Shown here: positions 6,677 through 14,186 of the stretch, in pieces
Layout of the letters: the number at the start of each line of letters is the position of its first letter
How positions within the stretch are numbered: position 1 is the first letter of the stretch
The notes under the pieces: model-generated
The model's database searches: none
Told to the model about the DNA's origin: nothing
The model's input: only the letters and a program-made list of their open reading frames with translations
Origin: Burkholderiales bacterium
Lineage (GTDB): Bacteria > Pseudomonadota > Gammaproteobacteria > Burkholderiales > Usitatibacteraceae
Assembly (NCBI GenBank): GCA_014378085.1
Contig: JACMOJ010000462.1
Coordinates: 1 to 16,798 of the forward strand
Direction: 5' to 3'
DNA length: 16,798 bases
Made by a program: the position numbers and the translations under genes

Positions 6677-7608
6677 ACGTTTTAATTTCAGTAATTATTC
6701 CAACGCATAATCCACATGTTGGTCGGCTTAGGCGTACGTTGAAGGCGCTGCGCGAGCAGACGCTTGCTAGTCACAATTGGGATCTCATACTGGTTGACAA
6801 CGCGTCATCGCCCCCGGTCCACTTACGCAATTTTATTGAACCCGTGCCGTTGAATATGAGGCTTGTTGTGGAGCCCAAACTGGGCCTAACCGCCGCTCGT
6901 CGTCGTGGCTTTGCTGAGGTCGGCGGCGAACTGATTGTTCTTGTTGACGATGACAATGAATTGGATTGCAACTATCTGACACATGTCATGACTATTTTTG
7001 CAAATCACTCCTGTATTGGGTCATTAGGCGGAAAGATTTCACCAGAATTTGAAGTAAACCCACCGCAGTGGATGCGTGAATTCGATGGAATTCTGGCCTG
7101 TAGAGACTACGGCGACGCACCACATATTATTTCAGGACATCAGCGGTCGCCAAATGGCCTACCTGCGTATCCGGCCTACGCACCGATTGGTGCGGGAATG
7201 GCTGTCCGGCGTGTGGCATTGCAACCGTGGCTTGATGACGTGCACGCGGACACGCTGAGTGATCGCCGCGGTATGGAGTTGACATCGGGCGGTGATAACG
7301 ACATTATTTTTACTTTGGCTGAGAACGGGTGGGCGGTCGGCTACTTTCCGGAACTCGCATTGACACACCTAATTGCTGCTGGACGTACAACAACCGCTTA
7401 TCTCGCGCGGCTGAATCACGGAATCCAGAAGTCCTGGATGCATCTACTGGCCAAGCACAAAGCCTGTCCTTGGCCGGCCATTTCTGCATGGACCGTACCG
7501 CCGCGAAAGGCAAAGGCTTGGGTCGTTTATCGCGCCTGGGAAAGTAAGGCGGCTTACGTTCGCTGGCGAGGTGCCTGCGGGCATTTTGAAGGACGGGTGC
7601 ACAAATGA
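6673..7608 (+). CDS. GT2-family glycosyltransferase
   Basis: A 311-residue GT-A fold enzyme. SVIIPTHNP (6-14) is the GT2 first strand and loop, LVDNASSPP (40-48) the next nucleotide-binding segment, GLTAARRRGF (71-80) the family helix, and VDDDNELD (91-98) holds the metal-binding DXD-type motif. A GGDND segment near residue 218 fits the acidic motif placed before the acceptor region in this family. No membrane segment is obvious, so it should act on lipid-linked intermediates at the cytoplasmic face. ATG 6673 overlaps the preceding TGA (ATGA) and the gene is joined to the next one by another ATGA. Base composition returns toward the GC-rich level of the locus here. Donor and acceptor are unknown. 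Confidence 0.9.
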   Translation: MNVLISVIIPTHNPHVGRLRRTLKALREQTLASHNWDLILVDNASSPPVHLRNFIEPVPLNMRLVVEPKLGLTAARRRGFAEVGGELIVLVDDDNELDCNYLTHVMTIFANHSCIGSLGGKISPEFEVNPPQWMREFDGILACRDYGDAPHIISGHQRSPNGLPAYPAYAPIGAGMAVRRVALQPWLDDVHADTLSDRRGMELTSGGDNDIIFTLAENGWAVGYFPELALTHLIAAGRTTTAYLARLNHGIQKSWMHLLAKHKACPWPAISAWTVPPRKAKAWVVYRAWESKAAYVRWRGACGHFEGRVHK

Positions 7609-8576
7609 CCACGGTAAGGCGATGGCTCGCTCAGCGCACGCCGGAGCGAATTAAGGATGCAATTTATCGGCGCCCGCTCGGTGAAATCAGGAAGCTTCAA
7701 AGTTTAGGCTTAGATGGATATTTTTTGCTAGATAAATGGGCAAACAATATGGAGTTAGCAGCAACCACGTTGCCGCGCGTGGCTTTCTCGACTCCGTCAC
7801 TGGAAATTTGGTATCTGACTGGTGCCAAATTCTGGTACCAAACTACTTTCTGTGCTTGGTCGTTAGCTAAGTATTCAAGGCAAAATATTGCATTGAGGCT
7901 CGTGGATGACGGTACCTTAGAGGCATGGCAAATCAACCACATGAAACGGATTTTCGCTGACGTAATAGTTCATACTTCTGCTAGCTGCGACTTCACAATC
8001 GACAAATTATTACCACTTAATAAATTTCCAAAGCTTAGGCGTCTGCGGCGAGTGTATCCGCACATACGGAAATTGACGGATGTGCATGTTGGAAGCGCTG
8101 GCCACAAATTAGTGATGGACTCTGACATGCTTTTTTTTGCGAGTCCTCAGCCTTTGATGGATTGGCTTGCCTCAGCAGGCGCATTAGGTCCGATATATAT
8201 GATGGATGTGGTGGAATCGTACGGTTATCCGCGAGCAGCCCTTGAAGAGCTTGTTGGAGGAGCAGTTCCTATCCGCGTTAATGTGGGTATCTGTGGTTTG
8301 CGAAGTGAATTGGTAGACTGGGATGAAATCGAATATTGGTGTAATACATTGCAATCCCGTTTTGGTAATTCATATTATCTTGAACAGGCTCTGGTTGCTA
8401 TGCTCGTGGCCCGACAGAATGGTTGTCAGCTTCCAGCAAGTACATACATTGTATTACCAAACAGGCTGCAAATTAAAAATAAATGCGACATTTTACAGCA
8501 CTATGTAGCTGAATCAAAAAAGCATTATTTAAAGTTTGGATGGCGGGGTGTTATGGACAACGTTGTTATTACTTAA
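7605..8576 (+). CDS. Putative glycosyltransferase with DSD motif, family not recognised
   Basis: A 323-residue protein starting at ATG 7605, with an ATGA overlap and GAAGGA at 7588-7593 as a plausible ribosome site 11 nt upstream. I do not recognise a named family. LVMDSDMLFF (169-178) looks like the DXD metal site at the end of a GT-A beta strand, comparable with GT8/GT77-like enzymes. RVNVGICGL (224-232) resembles the NxG segment that follows in such folds. YWLTGAKFWYQT-like residues (69-80) and LVDDG (99-103) precede them. No signal peptide or membrane helix is evident. Surrounded by glycosyltransferases, it most likely adds one sugar, but this is inference. The 3' half is AT-rich (one 60-nt row at 8461 is 32% GC). 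A T8 run lies at 8131-8138 over the DSD region. Confidence 0.65.
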   Translation: MTTVRRWLAQRTPERIKDAIYRRPLGEIRKLQSLGLDGYFLLDKWANNMELAATTLPRVAFSTPSLEIWYLTGAKFWYQTTFCAWSLAKYSRQNIALRLVDDGTLEAWQINHMKRIFADVIVHTSASCDFTIDKLLPLNKFPKLRRLRRVYPHIRKLTDVHVGSAGHKLVMDSDMLFFASPQPLMDWLASAGALGPIYMMDVVESYGYPRAALEELVGGAVPIRVNVGICGLRSELVDWDEIEYWCNTLQSRFGNSYYLEQALVAMLVARQNGCQLPASTYIVLPNRLQIKNKCDILQHYVAESKKHYLKFGWRGVMDNVVIT

Positions 8577-8579
8577 GTT

Positions 8580-8583
8580 GAGG
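8580..8583 (+). promoter_or_regulatory. Ribosome binding site for GT2 TTG start
   Basis: GAGG sits 5 nt before the TTG at 8589, in the short gap after the previous TAA. It supports a TTG start where no ATG lies close upstream of the first conserved strand. Confidence 0.55.
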
Positions 8584-8588
8584 TCCGC

Positions 8589-9548
8589 TTGCATTTACAT
8601 AAAACTGGGCCATTAGTCTCAGTCCTGATTCCCTGCTATAACGCTGGACGGTGGATTTCAGAAACTTTAAATTCAGTCAAGGCGCAAACATGGAAAAATA
8701 TTGAAATTATCGTTGTCAATGATGGCTCAACTGACAATAGTAAATCAATCATTGAAAAGTATACGGGTGTAAATCTTACACTTATTAACCAGCCAAATTG
8801 TGGGCAGGCAACTGCGCTAAATCGATGTCTTTCTGCAGCGAATGGTGAGTATATTCAATATCTCGACGCTGATGATTTACTTTCGGCAGAAAAGATCGAA
8901 ATGCAAATGACCCGATTGATAAAAGACCCAGAATGCATTGCGACAGCAGAGTGGGGGCGGTTTAGTGGCGACCCTGTTCACACTAGGTTTAAAAAACAGG
9001 CCACATGGCAGGACTGGGACCCCGTTGATTGGCTTGTGGCTGATTGGCACGATGGCGAGGGCATGATGTATCCAGCGATGTGGCTTTTGCCTAGGAAACT
9101 TGCGGATAAAATCGGCCCGTGGCGCGAAGACTTAACTTTGATTACCGATATGGAATACTTTACGCGCGCGGTACTGGCTTCTAGGAAAGTTCTTTTTTGC
9201 GAGGGCGCGCGAACTTACTATCGTTCTGGCATCATCGGTAGTGTTTCTCAAACAAGATCGATGAGCGCATGGCAGTCTGGTTTTGACGTTATTAGATATA
9301 GCGTAGCGGCGGTTCTTCACAAAGAAAATAGTGCGAGGGTGCGACGCTGTGGCTCGTTACTTTGGCAGGTTTATGCTCACAGCGCCTATCCTTACAGCAA
9401 AGATTTAGCAAATTTAGCTTTGCTTCATGCGGCGAATTTGCACCCCATAAAAATTTATCCCAATGGTGGGCCTGCGTTTGCGCTTGTTTCGCTGGTTGTT
9501 GGCTGGAAGGCCGCACGCCTTCTTCAGAAATGGTCTGGTAGGCGATGA
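8589..9548 (+). CDS. GT2-family glycosyltransferase
   Basis: A 319-residue GT-A enzyme with the textbook GT2 layout. SVLIPCYNAGRWISETLNSV (11-30) begins the fold, IIVVNDGSTDNS (40-51) is the nucleotide-binding segment, and YLDADDLL (91-98) carries the DXD metal site at 93-96. WREDLTLITDMEYFTR (178-193) contains the ED-type acidic motif usually linked to the catalytic base. The C-terminal third, roughly 200-319, is more variable and carries weakly hydrophobic stretches without a clear membrane helix. The TTG at 8589 is chosen because GAGG lies just upstream and the first conserved strand starts at residue 9. It follows the preceding gene by 12 nt. Like its upstream neighbour it is lower in GC than the ends of the locus. 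Sugar specificity is not predictable. Confidence 0.9.
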   Translation: MHLHKTGPLVSVLIPCYNAGRWISETLNSVKAQTWKNIEIIVVNDGSTDNSKSIIEKYTGVNLTLINQPNCGQATALNRCLSAANGEYIQYLDADDLLSAEKIEMQMTRLIKDPECIATAEWGRFSGDPVHTRFKKQATWQDWDPVDWLVADWHDGEGMMYPAMWLLPRKLADKIGPWREDLTLITDMEYFTRAVLASRKVLFCEGARTYYRSGIIGSVSQTRSMSAWQSGFDVIRYSVAAVLHKENSARVRRCGSLLWQVYAHSAYPYSKDLANLALLHAANLHPIKIYPNGGPAFALVSLVVGWKAARLLQKWSGRR

Positions 9549-9585
9549 GCTGCAGTCCTTACACTGATTCGCGTGGTAGTTTCTC

Positions 9586-10902
9586 GTGGATCTTCTAAGC
9601 GGGGCCCCTTTGATTTTTTCTGAGTGCGAAAGGAAGGTTAGGGAGCTGCAACGAGATGCTCTGCGCGGAAAAAAAATACTAATTTTAATCAGTGGTCATC
9701 TGGCTATGCAGCCGCGGGCTATAAAGGAAGCCAAATTACTCCGTGAAGCTGGTGCGCACGTGATAATTCGTGGTACGTGGTGGAGCCCGACGATGGCTGA
9801 TGAAGACCTGACGCTGGCACGGGAAATGGCCGTGGATTTTGCCCCTGTCGTTGACATGCGTAGAGGTCAAATTGGTGCTATTCGTGTGCGTTTGCGTCAG
9901 CGGTTGGCTCGTGAATGCTTTACCCGACTCGGTTGGGTTTCGCCGCTTGCGTTTGGTCTCGGCGCGCATGAGTTTCTTCGCGAGGCGCGATTACTCAATG
10001 CTGACCTAACCATTGTTTGTTCAGAGCCTGGTTTGTGGGTGGGTAAAAAACTGATTGATGAGGGGCGGCGGGTAGGTGTGGATTTTTTGGATTGGTTTTC
10101 ACAGGACTTACTGCCAGCTGATCGTAACGCCCGCCCCGTCGTGGCGATGCAAACGCTTGAACGTTATCTGCTCGAACGAGCAGCCTGTTGTCTGACGACG
10201 AGCAAGGTTTTGTCTGAGGCGCTGGCGCAGGATGCGGCCACAACGCGGCGACCTGTTGTGGTTCCTAACTGCTTTCCTGCATTTGTGCGTCAAACTGTGT
10301 TGCGTGTCGCGCGAGATTCCGAGACAGCTGGTGTTGTGTGCTTCCATTGGTTTTCGCAGACTATCGGTCCTGGTCGTGGACTGGAATCGCTGGCAAAAGC
10401 GCTGTCCCTGCTTCGTGGTGATTGGAGGTTAACTCTGCGAGGTAATTTAAGCGGATATCAGACTTGGTTTGCGAACGCGTTTCCAGCTTCCGTGCGGGGC
10501 CGCATTAATTTACTGGCACCGGTGCTAAATGCTGATTTATTGGCGCACACGATGGCTAATGATGTGGGTTTGGCACTGGAAGTGCCTTATTGTGACAATA
10601 AGAACCTTACTGCATCTAACAAGATTTTCGAATATCTACGCGCTGGTCTGGCCGTCATCGCAACACGGACCCGGGGGCAGGAAGAGGTCATGCAGGCGTG
10701 CCCAAACGCGGGTATGTTGGTTGAGCCGGATGACCCTGTTTCGCTCGGGCACGCCATGCAAATGATGCTGGACGATGCAGATTATCGGGAAAGTTGCAGA
10801 CGCTTCTCATTGGAGGCAGGCGGCTCGGTCTGGAGTTGGGAGACGCATGCGCCAAAGCTTCTGAATGCGATCGCTGGTGCGATTGAAAGTCCACTGCAAT
10901 GA
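9586..10902 (+). CDS. GT4-type glycosyltransferase
   Basis: A 438-residue GT-B protein. ILILISGHLAMQPRAIKEAK (31-50) is the N-terminal strand and glycine loop with an SGHL variant. The C-terminal half holds HWFSQTIGPGRGLESL (254-269), which replaces the usual donor-domain GR..KG start, LRGNL (284-288), and TASNKIFEYLRAGLAVIAT (342-360), the phosphate- and ribose-binding region of GT4 enzymes. The gene starts 37 nt after the previous stop. The frame is closed by a TAG at 9577-9579, so only GTG 9586 or TTG 9610 fit; neither has a strong ribosome site, and GTG 9586 is retained. An A8 run lies at 9669-9676, just before the first conserved strand. The enzyme should act in the cytoplasm on the growing glycan; its donor sugar is unknown. 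Confidence 0.85.
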   Translation: MDLLSGAPLIFSECERKVRELQRDALRGKKILILISGHLAMQPRAIKEAKLLREAGAHVIIRGTWWSPTMADEDLTLAREMAVDFAPVVDMRRGQIGAIRVRLRQRLARECFTRLGWVSPLAFGLGAHEFLREARLLNADLTIVCSEPGLWVGKKLIDEGRRVGVDFLDWFSQDLLPADRNARPVVAMQTLERYLLERAACCLTTSKVLSEALAQDAATTRRPVVVPNCFPAFVRQTVLRVARDSETAGVVCFHWFSQTIGPGRGLESLAKALSLLRGDWRLTLRGNLSGYQTWFANAFPASVRGRINLLAPVLNADLLAHTMANDVGLALEVPYCDNKNLTASNKIFEYLRAGLAVIATRTRGQEEVMQACPNAGMLVEPDDPVSLGHAMQMMLDDADYRESCRRFSLEAGGSVWSWETHAPKLLNAIAGAIESPLQ

Positions 10903-10928
10903 TCCCATGGATTCTGTCGGACGCGAGC

Positions 10929-10933
10929 GGGGA
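10929..10933 (+). promoter_or_regulatory. Ribosome binding site supporting ATG 10937
   Basis: GGGGA lies 3 nt before ATG 10937, rather close but the best match near the in-frame ATGs at 10865, 10907 and 10937. Confidence 0.4.
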
Positions 10934-10936
10934 CAA

Positions 10937-11698
10937 ATGAAACACCGACCTCGCAAAGCCTTTCATCGACTTGGATATGACTTATATCGACATCCTGATG
11001 CATGTGAGCGATTGATGCCCCACCTCGCGATGCTGCTTCCGCGTTACCGCTTCGACACGATCATTGACGAATGGGCGAACGTCGGCCAGTTCGCCCCATC
11101 AGTGACGGCGCTGGGGCAGCAAGCATATGTGTTCGGTCGAGCAAAACCCGGATGTTTGAAAAGGCTCGCTGCGAGAGTTGCAAGCGTCAAACAATGTCTG
11201 ACTCACGAATGTGCGCTTGTCCAATCGCGAGGAAAGGTGATGCTCAATTTACCCGCCGCAACCGACTTTAGCTCCTGCCTACCGGTTAATAAGTTTGGGA
11301 AAAATCGCTTTTATGACGGTTTGAAGATTGAGGGCACAGTCGAGGTTGAGCTCAGAACACTAGCCGAAATAGTTGACGCCATGTCACCGGCGACGATCGG
11401 TTGCAGGTTGCTTTTAAAGCTAGACACCCAAGGTCGCGATATTGAGGTGCTGCGGGGTGCAGCGTCGCCGCTCAAGCTTGTACAAGTCGTGGTCACTGGG
11501 GTATTGCTACAGGCGATCCACCGAGGCGCACCGCTATTTCCGGCGGTGATTGAGCTCGTGAAGGCTAATGGGTTCGAGCTTTCTGGATTTTTCCCCTTCA
11601 GCCGGAATGATGACCTGAGGATTATGGTAGCTGACGGTTTTTCTGTGCTGCATGCAGGCCTTTTAGCGCCAGCGCGCTGTGCGAGCCCGCCATCATGA
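10937..11698 (+). CDS. FkbM methyltransferase-like protein with altered key motifs
   Basis: 253 residues from ATG 10937; starts at 10865 and 10907 would overlap or abut the upstream gene and add unrelated residues. The overall order matches FkbM O-methyltransferases: RLGYDLYRH (11-19), RFDTIIDEWANVGQF (38-52), FSSCLP (111-116), VELRTL (137-142), RLLLKLDTQGRDIEVLRGA (157-175), RGAPLFPAVIEL (196-207) and GFELSGFFP (212-220). However, family members normally read DVGANVG at the SAM loop, whereas this has DEWANVG (44-50). The usual FEP is FGRAKP (66-71), and the acidic residues before the RGAPLF stretch (typically E..L.PLYEG) are replaced by VTGVLLQAIHRG. SAM binding may be impaired, so this could be a pseudoenzyme or a changed enzyme. 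Intact family members O-methylate sugars. An ATGA overlap joins it to the next gene. Confidence 0.8.
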   Translation: MKHRPRKAFHRLGYDLYRHPDACERLMPHLAMLLPRYRFDTIIDEWANVGQFAPSVTALGQQAYVFGRAKPGCLKRLAARVASVKQCLTHECALVQSRGKVMLNLPAATDFSSCLPVNKFGKNRFYDGLKIEGTVEVELRTLAEIVDAMSPATIGCRLLLKLDTQGRDIEVLRGAASPLKLVQVVVTGVLLQAIHRGAPLFPAVIELVKANGFELSGFFPFSRNDDLRIMVADGFSVLHAGLLAPARCASPPS

Positions 11699-13023
11699 CG
11701 AAAAGGCGCGTTTTGATTGTTTCTCCTCACTTCCCACCGGTGAATGCGGCAGACATGCAACGCGTGCGCATGTTGCTACCGTTTTTTCACGATAACGGCT
11801 GGGAGGCTGAGGTGCTTGCAGTCGCAGCAGAACAAGTTGCGATGCTGCAAGATTCGTGGCTGGTGCGTGGGTTGCCCGTCGACGTGAAAGTACATCGGAT
11901 TCGCGTGCTTGGCTTGGGCTGGTCCTTCATCCCATGGCTTGGCACACTGGGGCTACGGGGGTTGTGGCCGCTTGCCAGCGCGGGGGTTCGGTTGCTAGCG
12001 GGGGGCGGATTTGATCTGGTCTACTTTTCCACTACGGTATTTGATTTGCTCCTATTGGGTCCGCGGTGGAAGCAGAAGCATGACGTCCCATTTGTTCTGG
12101 ATTACCAGGACCCGTGGGTTAATGATTATTACCGTGAGCATCCAAATGTTGTCCCGCCTGGCGGACAACTAAAGTATTCTATTATTAGTGCGATTCATCG
12201 CCGAGCAGAGCCACGCGTTCTGCGCCATTGCTTGGGTATCACTAGCGTATCTCCTGCGTACCCCAAACAGCTTGATGATCGCTACCCGTGGTTTCAGCGC
12301 GTGCCGCGCTTAGTTCAGCCATTTCCTGGGGCACAGCGTGATTTTGAGCGTGTGAAACATTTAAAGGGCTGCAATCGCTTTTTTGATGCGAGCGACGGCA
12401 ATATTCATTGGGTTTATATCGGTGTGGTCATTGAGGGTATGTACCCAGCGCTGCGCGCTTTATTCAAGGCAATTAAAAATGCCATGCCCGAGGCGAAATT
12501 GAAGCGACTACGGATGCACTTTATCGGCACCACATATTCAGCGAGCGGCACAGCTGGGCAACGAGTCTTGCTGCTCGCAACTGAGTATGGCCTTACCGAC
12601 CAGGTCGTGGAGCAGTGTGATCGCATACCTTATGCCGATGCCCTTCGATGTTTGACGGAAGCCGATGCGTTGCTGGCGATAGGGTCTGATGACCCGGGCT
12701 ACACCGCATCCAAGATATATCCTTATTTACTGGCGCGCAAGCCGCTGCTCGCTGTCTATCACGAAAACAGTTCGATTATTTCATTGATCCAGGCTGTGGG
12801 TGGCGCAGTTTGTGTGCCGCTGTCAATGCCCGTTGATGAAGCGGCTTTGGCGGCGGAGGTAGAACGGCGATGGCTGCTAGACCGGCAGTACGAAAAGGCA
12901 ACTACGCTCGATGCCGCCGCGTTCGAGCCTTATACTGATCAAGGCTGTGCACAAGCTCTTTGCCGGTTCTTTGAGCGGTGTTTGCTTCATAAGGATAATG
13001 CGGCGACGCAGTTGGAAATATGA
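11695..13023 (+). CDS. GT4-like glycosyltransferase
   Basis: A 442-residue GT-B protein. VLIVSPHFPPVNAADMQRVR (6-25) is the first strand and nucleotide loop seen in many GT4-like polysaccharide enzymes. DLVYFST (107-113) and VLDYQDPWVNDYY (134-146) mark the acceptor domain. WVYIGVVIEGM (239-249) opens the donor domain, where the usual GR motif is replaced. DDPGYTASKIYPYLLARKPLLAV (332-354) is the conserved donor-site segment of this subgroup, in place of a standard EX7E. The TAA-free 4-nt ATGA overlaps at both ends show tight coupling to neighbours. No signal peptide is visible; it should work at the cytoplasmic face. The donor sugar cannot be read from sequence. Confidence 0.85.
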   Translation: MTKRRVLIVSPHFPPVNAADMQRVRMLLPFFHDNGWEAEVLAVAAEQVAMLQDSWLVRGLPVDVKVHRIRVLGLGWSFIPWLGTLGLRGLWPLASAGVRLLAGGGFDLVYFSTTVFDLLLLGPRWKQKHDVPFVLDYQDPWVNDYYREHPNVVPPGGQLKYSIISAIHRRAEPRVLRHCLGITSVSPAYPKQLDDRYPWFQRVPRLVQPFPGAQRDFERVKHLKGCNRFFDASDGNIHWVYIGVVIEGMYPALRALFKAIKNAMPEAKLKRLRMHFIGTTYSASGTAGQRVLLLATEYGLTDQVVEQCDRIPYADALRCLTEADALLAIGSDDPGYTASKIYPYLLARKPLLAVYHENSSIISLIQAVGGAVCVPLSMPVDEAALAAEVERRWLLDRQYEKATTLDAAAFEPYTDQGCAQALCRFFERCLLHKDNAATQLEI

Positions 13024-14186
13024 GTTTTAAACTCGGCGTTCTCTCCAGCCACCCCATTCAATACCAGGCCCCCTTGTTTCGGGAACTGGCGCAACGATGC
13101 GATCTACAAATATACTTTACCCACCGTCAGACGCCACAGGCGCAGGCTGCAGCGGGCTTTGGCGTGCCGTTCGAATGGGATGTGGATCTTTTGGCGGGGT
13201 ACGCTCACACTTTTTTGACCAATGTAGCTCGGCGGCCAGCCACTGGCGTGTTCATGGGGTGCGACACGCCCGCCATTGGCTGTGAAATTAAAACGCGCGG
13301 CTTTGATGCGTTTCTCGTCATGGGTTGGCATTTAAAGTGCTATTGGCAGGCCATTCATGCTTGCCACCAGCACGCGGTACCGGTGATGGTACGCGGCGAC
13401 TCGCAGTTAGCAACGCCACGCAGCCATATAAAACAGGCAGTAAAGGCCTTGCTGTACCCGTGGGTCATTCGTCAGTTTGACGCATGTTTGCATGTTGGCC
13501 AGCGTAATCTGGAATACCTGCAGTACTACGGTGCGCCATCTCCCCGCCTTTTTTTTGCACCGCATTGTGTGGACACTGAAGCGTTTGCCGCCGCCGCCGC
13601 TCGTGTCGACCGCGATGCCGTGAGGGTCGCGTGGGGCTTAAGCCCTGATGAAAAAGCGGTGCTGTTTGTCGGGAAGTTTATTGGCTGCAAGCGACCCACC
13701 GATTTGGTGCATGCGATCGGTCAAATGCGTAAAAATGGCCAACGGGTGGTGTTGGTGTGGGCGGGCGATGGACCAGAGCGGCAAGCATTATCGGCGCTGG
13801 GGGCTGCACTCGGAGTTCCAATGCAGTTTCTGGGTTTTTGCAATCAAAGCCATCTGCCAGAAGTCTATCGGGCAGCCGATGTGCTGGCGTTGCCTTCCGA
13901 AAGCGAGACTTGGGGCCTAGTCGTCAACGAGGCCCTAGCCTGCGGTACGCCTTGTGTGGTCTCTGATGCCTGTGGTTGCGCACCAGACATGATCATTCCC
14001 GAGGTAACCGGGACCGTCTTCAAAGCGGGCAATGTCGATTCGCTATCAAAGATGTTGTGCAATGCACTGCGCATCGCCCGCGATACACCTGCGATCGCAG
14101 GGCAAAGTGATCGATACTCGGTAAGGGCAGCGGCATCGGGTGTGTTGACTGCTGTGGCCGCGCTGCAAAGCAGGGATGTAAAGTGA
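13020..14186 (+). CDS. GT4-family glycosyltransferase
   Basis: A 388-residue retaining-type GT-B enzyme. LGVLSSHPIQYQAPLFREL (5-23) is an N-terminal strand-loop shared by a distinct GT4 subgroup, and MVRGDSQL (123-130) fits its acceptor side. The donor half shows LFVGKFIGCKRP (215-226), WAGDGPER (247-254) and SESETWGLVVNEAL (293-306), giving EX7E residues E296 and E304. Length is normal. Start ATG 13020 overlaps the previous TGA, and its own TGA overlaps the GTG of the membrane protein that follows. A T8 run occurs at 13549-13556 in the linker between domains. It should add one sugar to the repeat or to a core; donor unknown. Confidence 0.9.
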   Translation: MSFKLGVLSSHPIQYQAPLFRELAQRCDLQIYFTHRQTPQAQAAAGFGVPFEWDVDLLAGYAHTFLTNVARRPATGVFMGCDTPAIGCEIKTRGFDAFLVMGWHLKCYWQAIHACHQHAVPVMVRGDSQLATPRSHIKQAVKALLYPWVIRQFDACLHVGQRNLEYLQYYGAPSPRLFFAPHCVDTEAFAAAAARVDRDAVRVAWGLSPDEKAVLFVGKFIGCKRPTDLVHAIGQMRKNGQRVVLVWAGDGPERQALSALGAALGVPMQFLGFCNQSHLPEVYRAADVLALPSESETWGLVVNEALACGTPCVVSDACGCAPDMIIPEVTGTVFKAGNVDSLSKMLCNALRIARDTPAIAGQSDRYSVRAAASGVLTAVAALQSRDVK

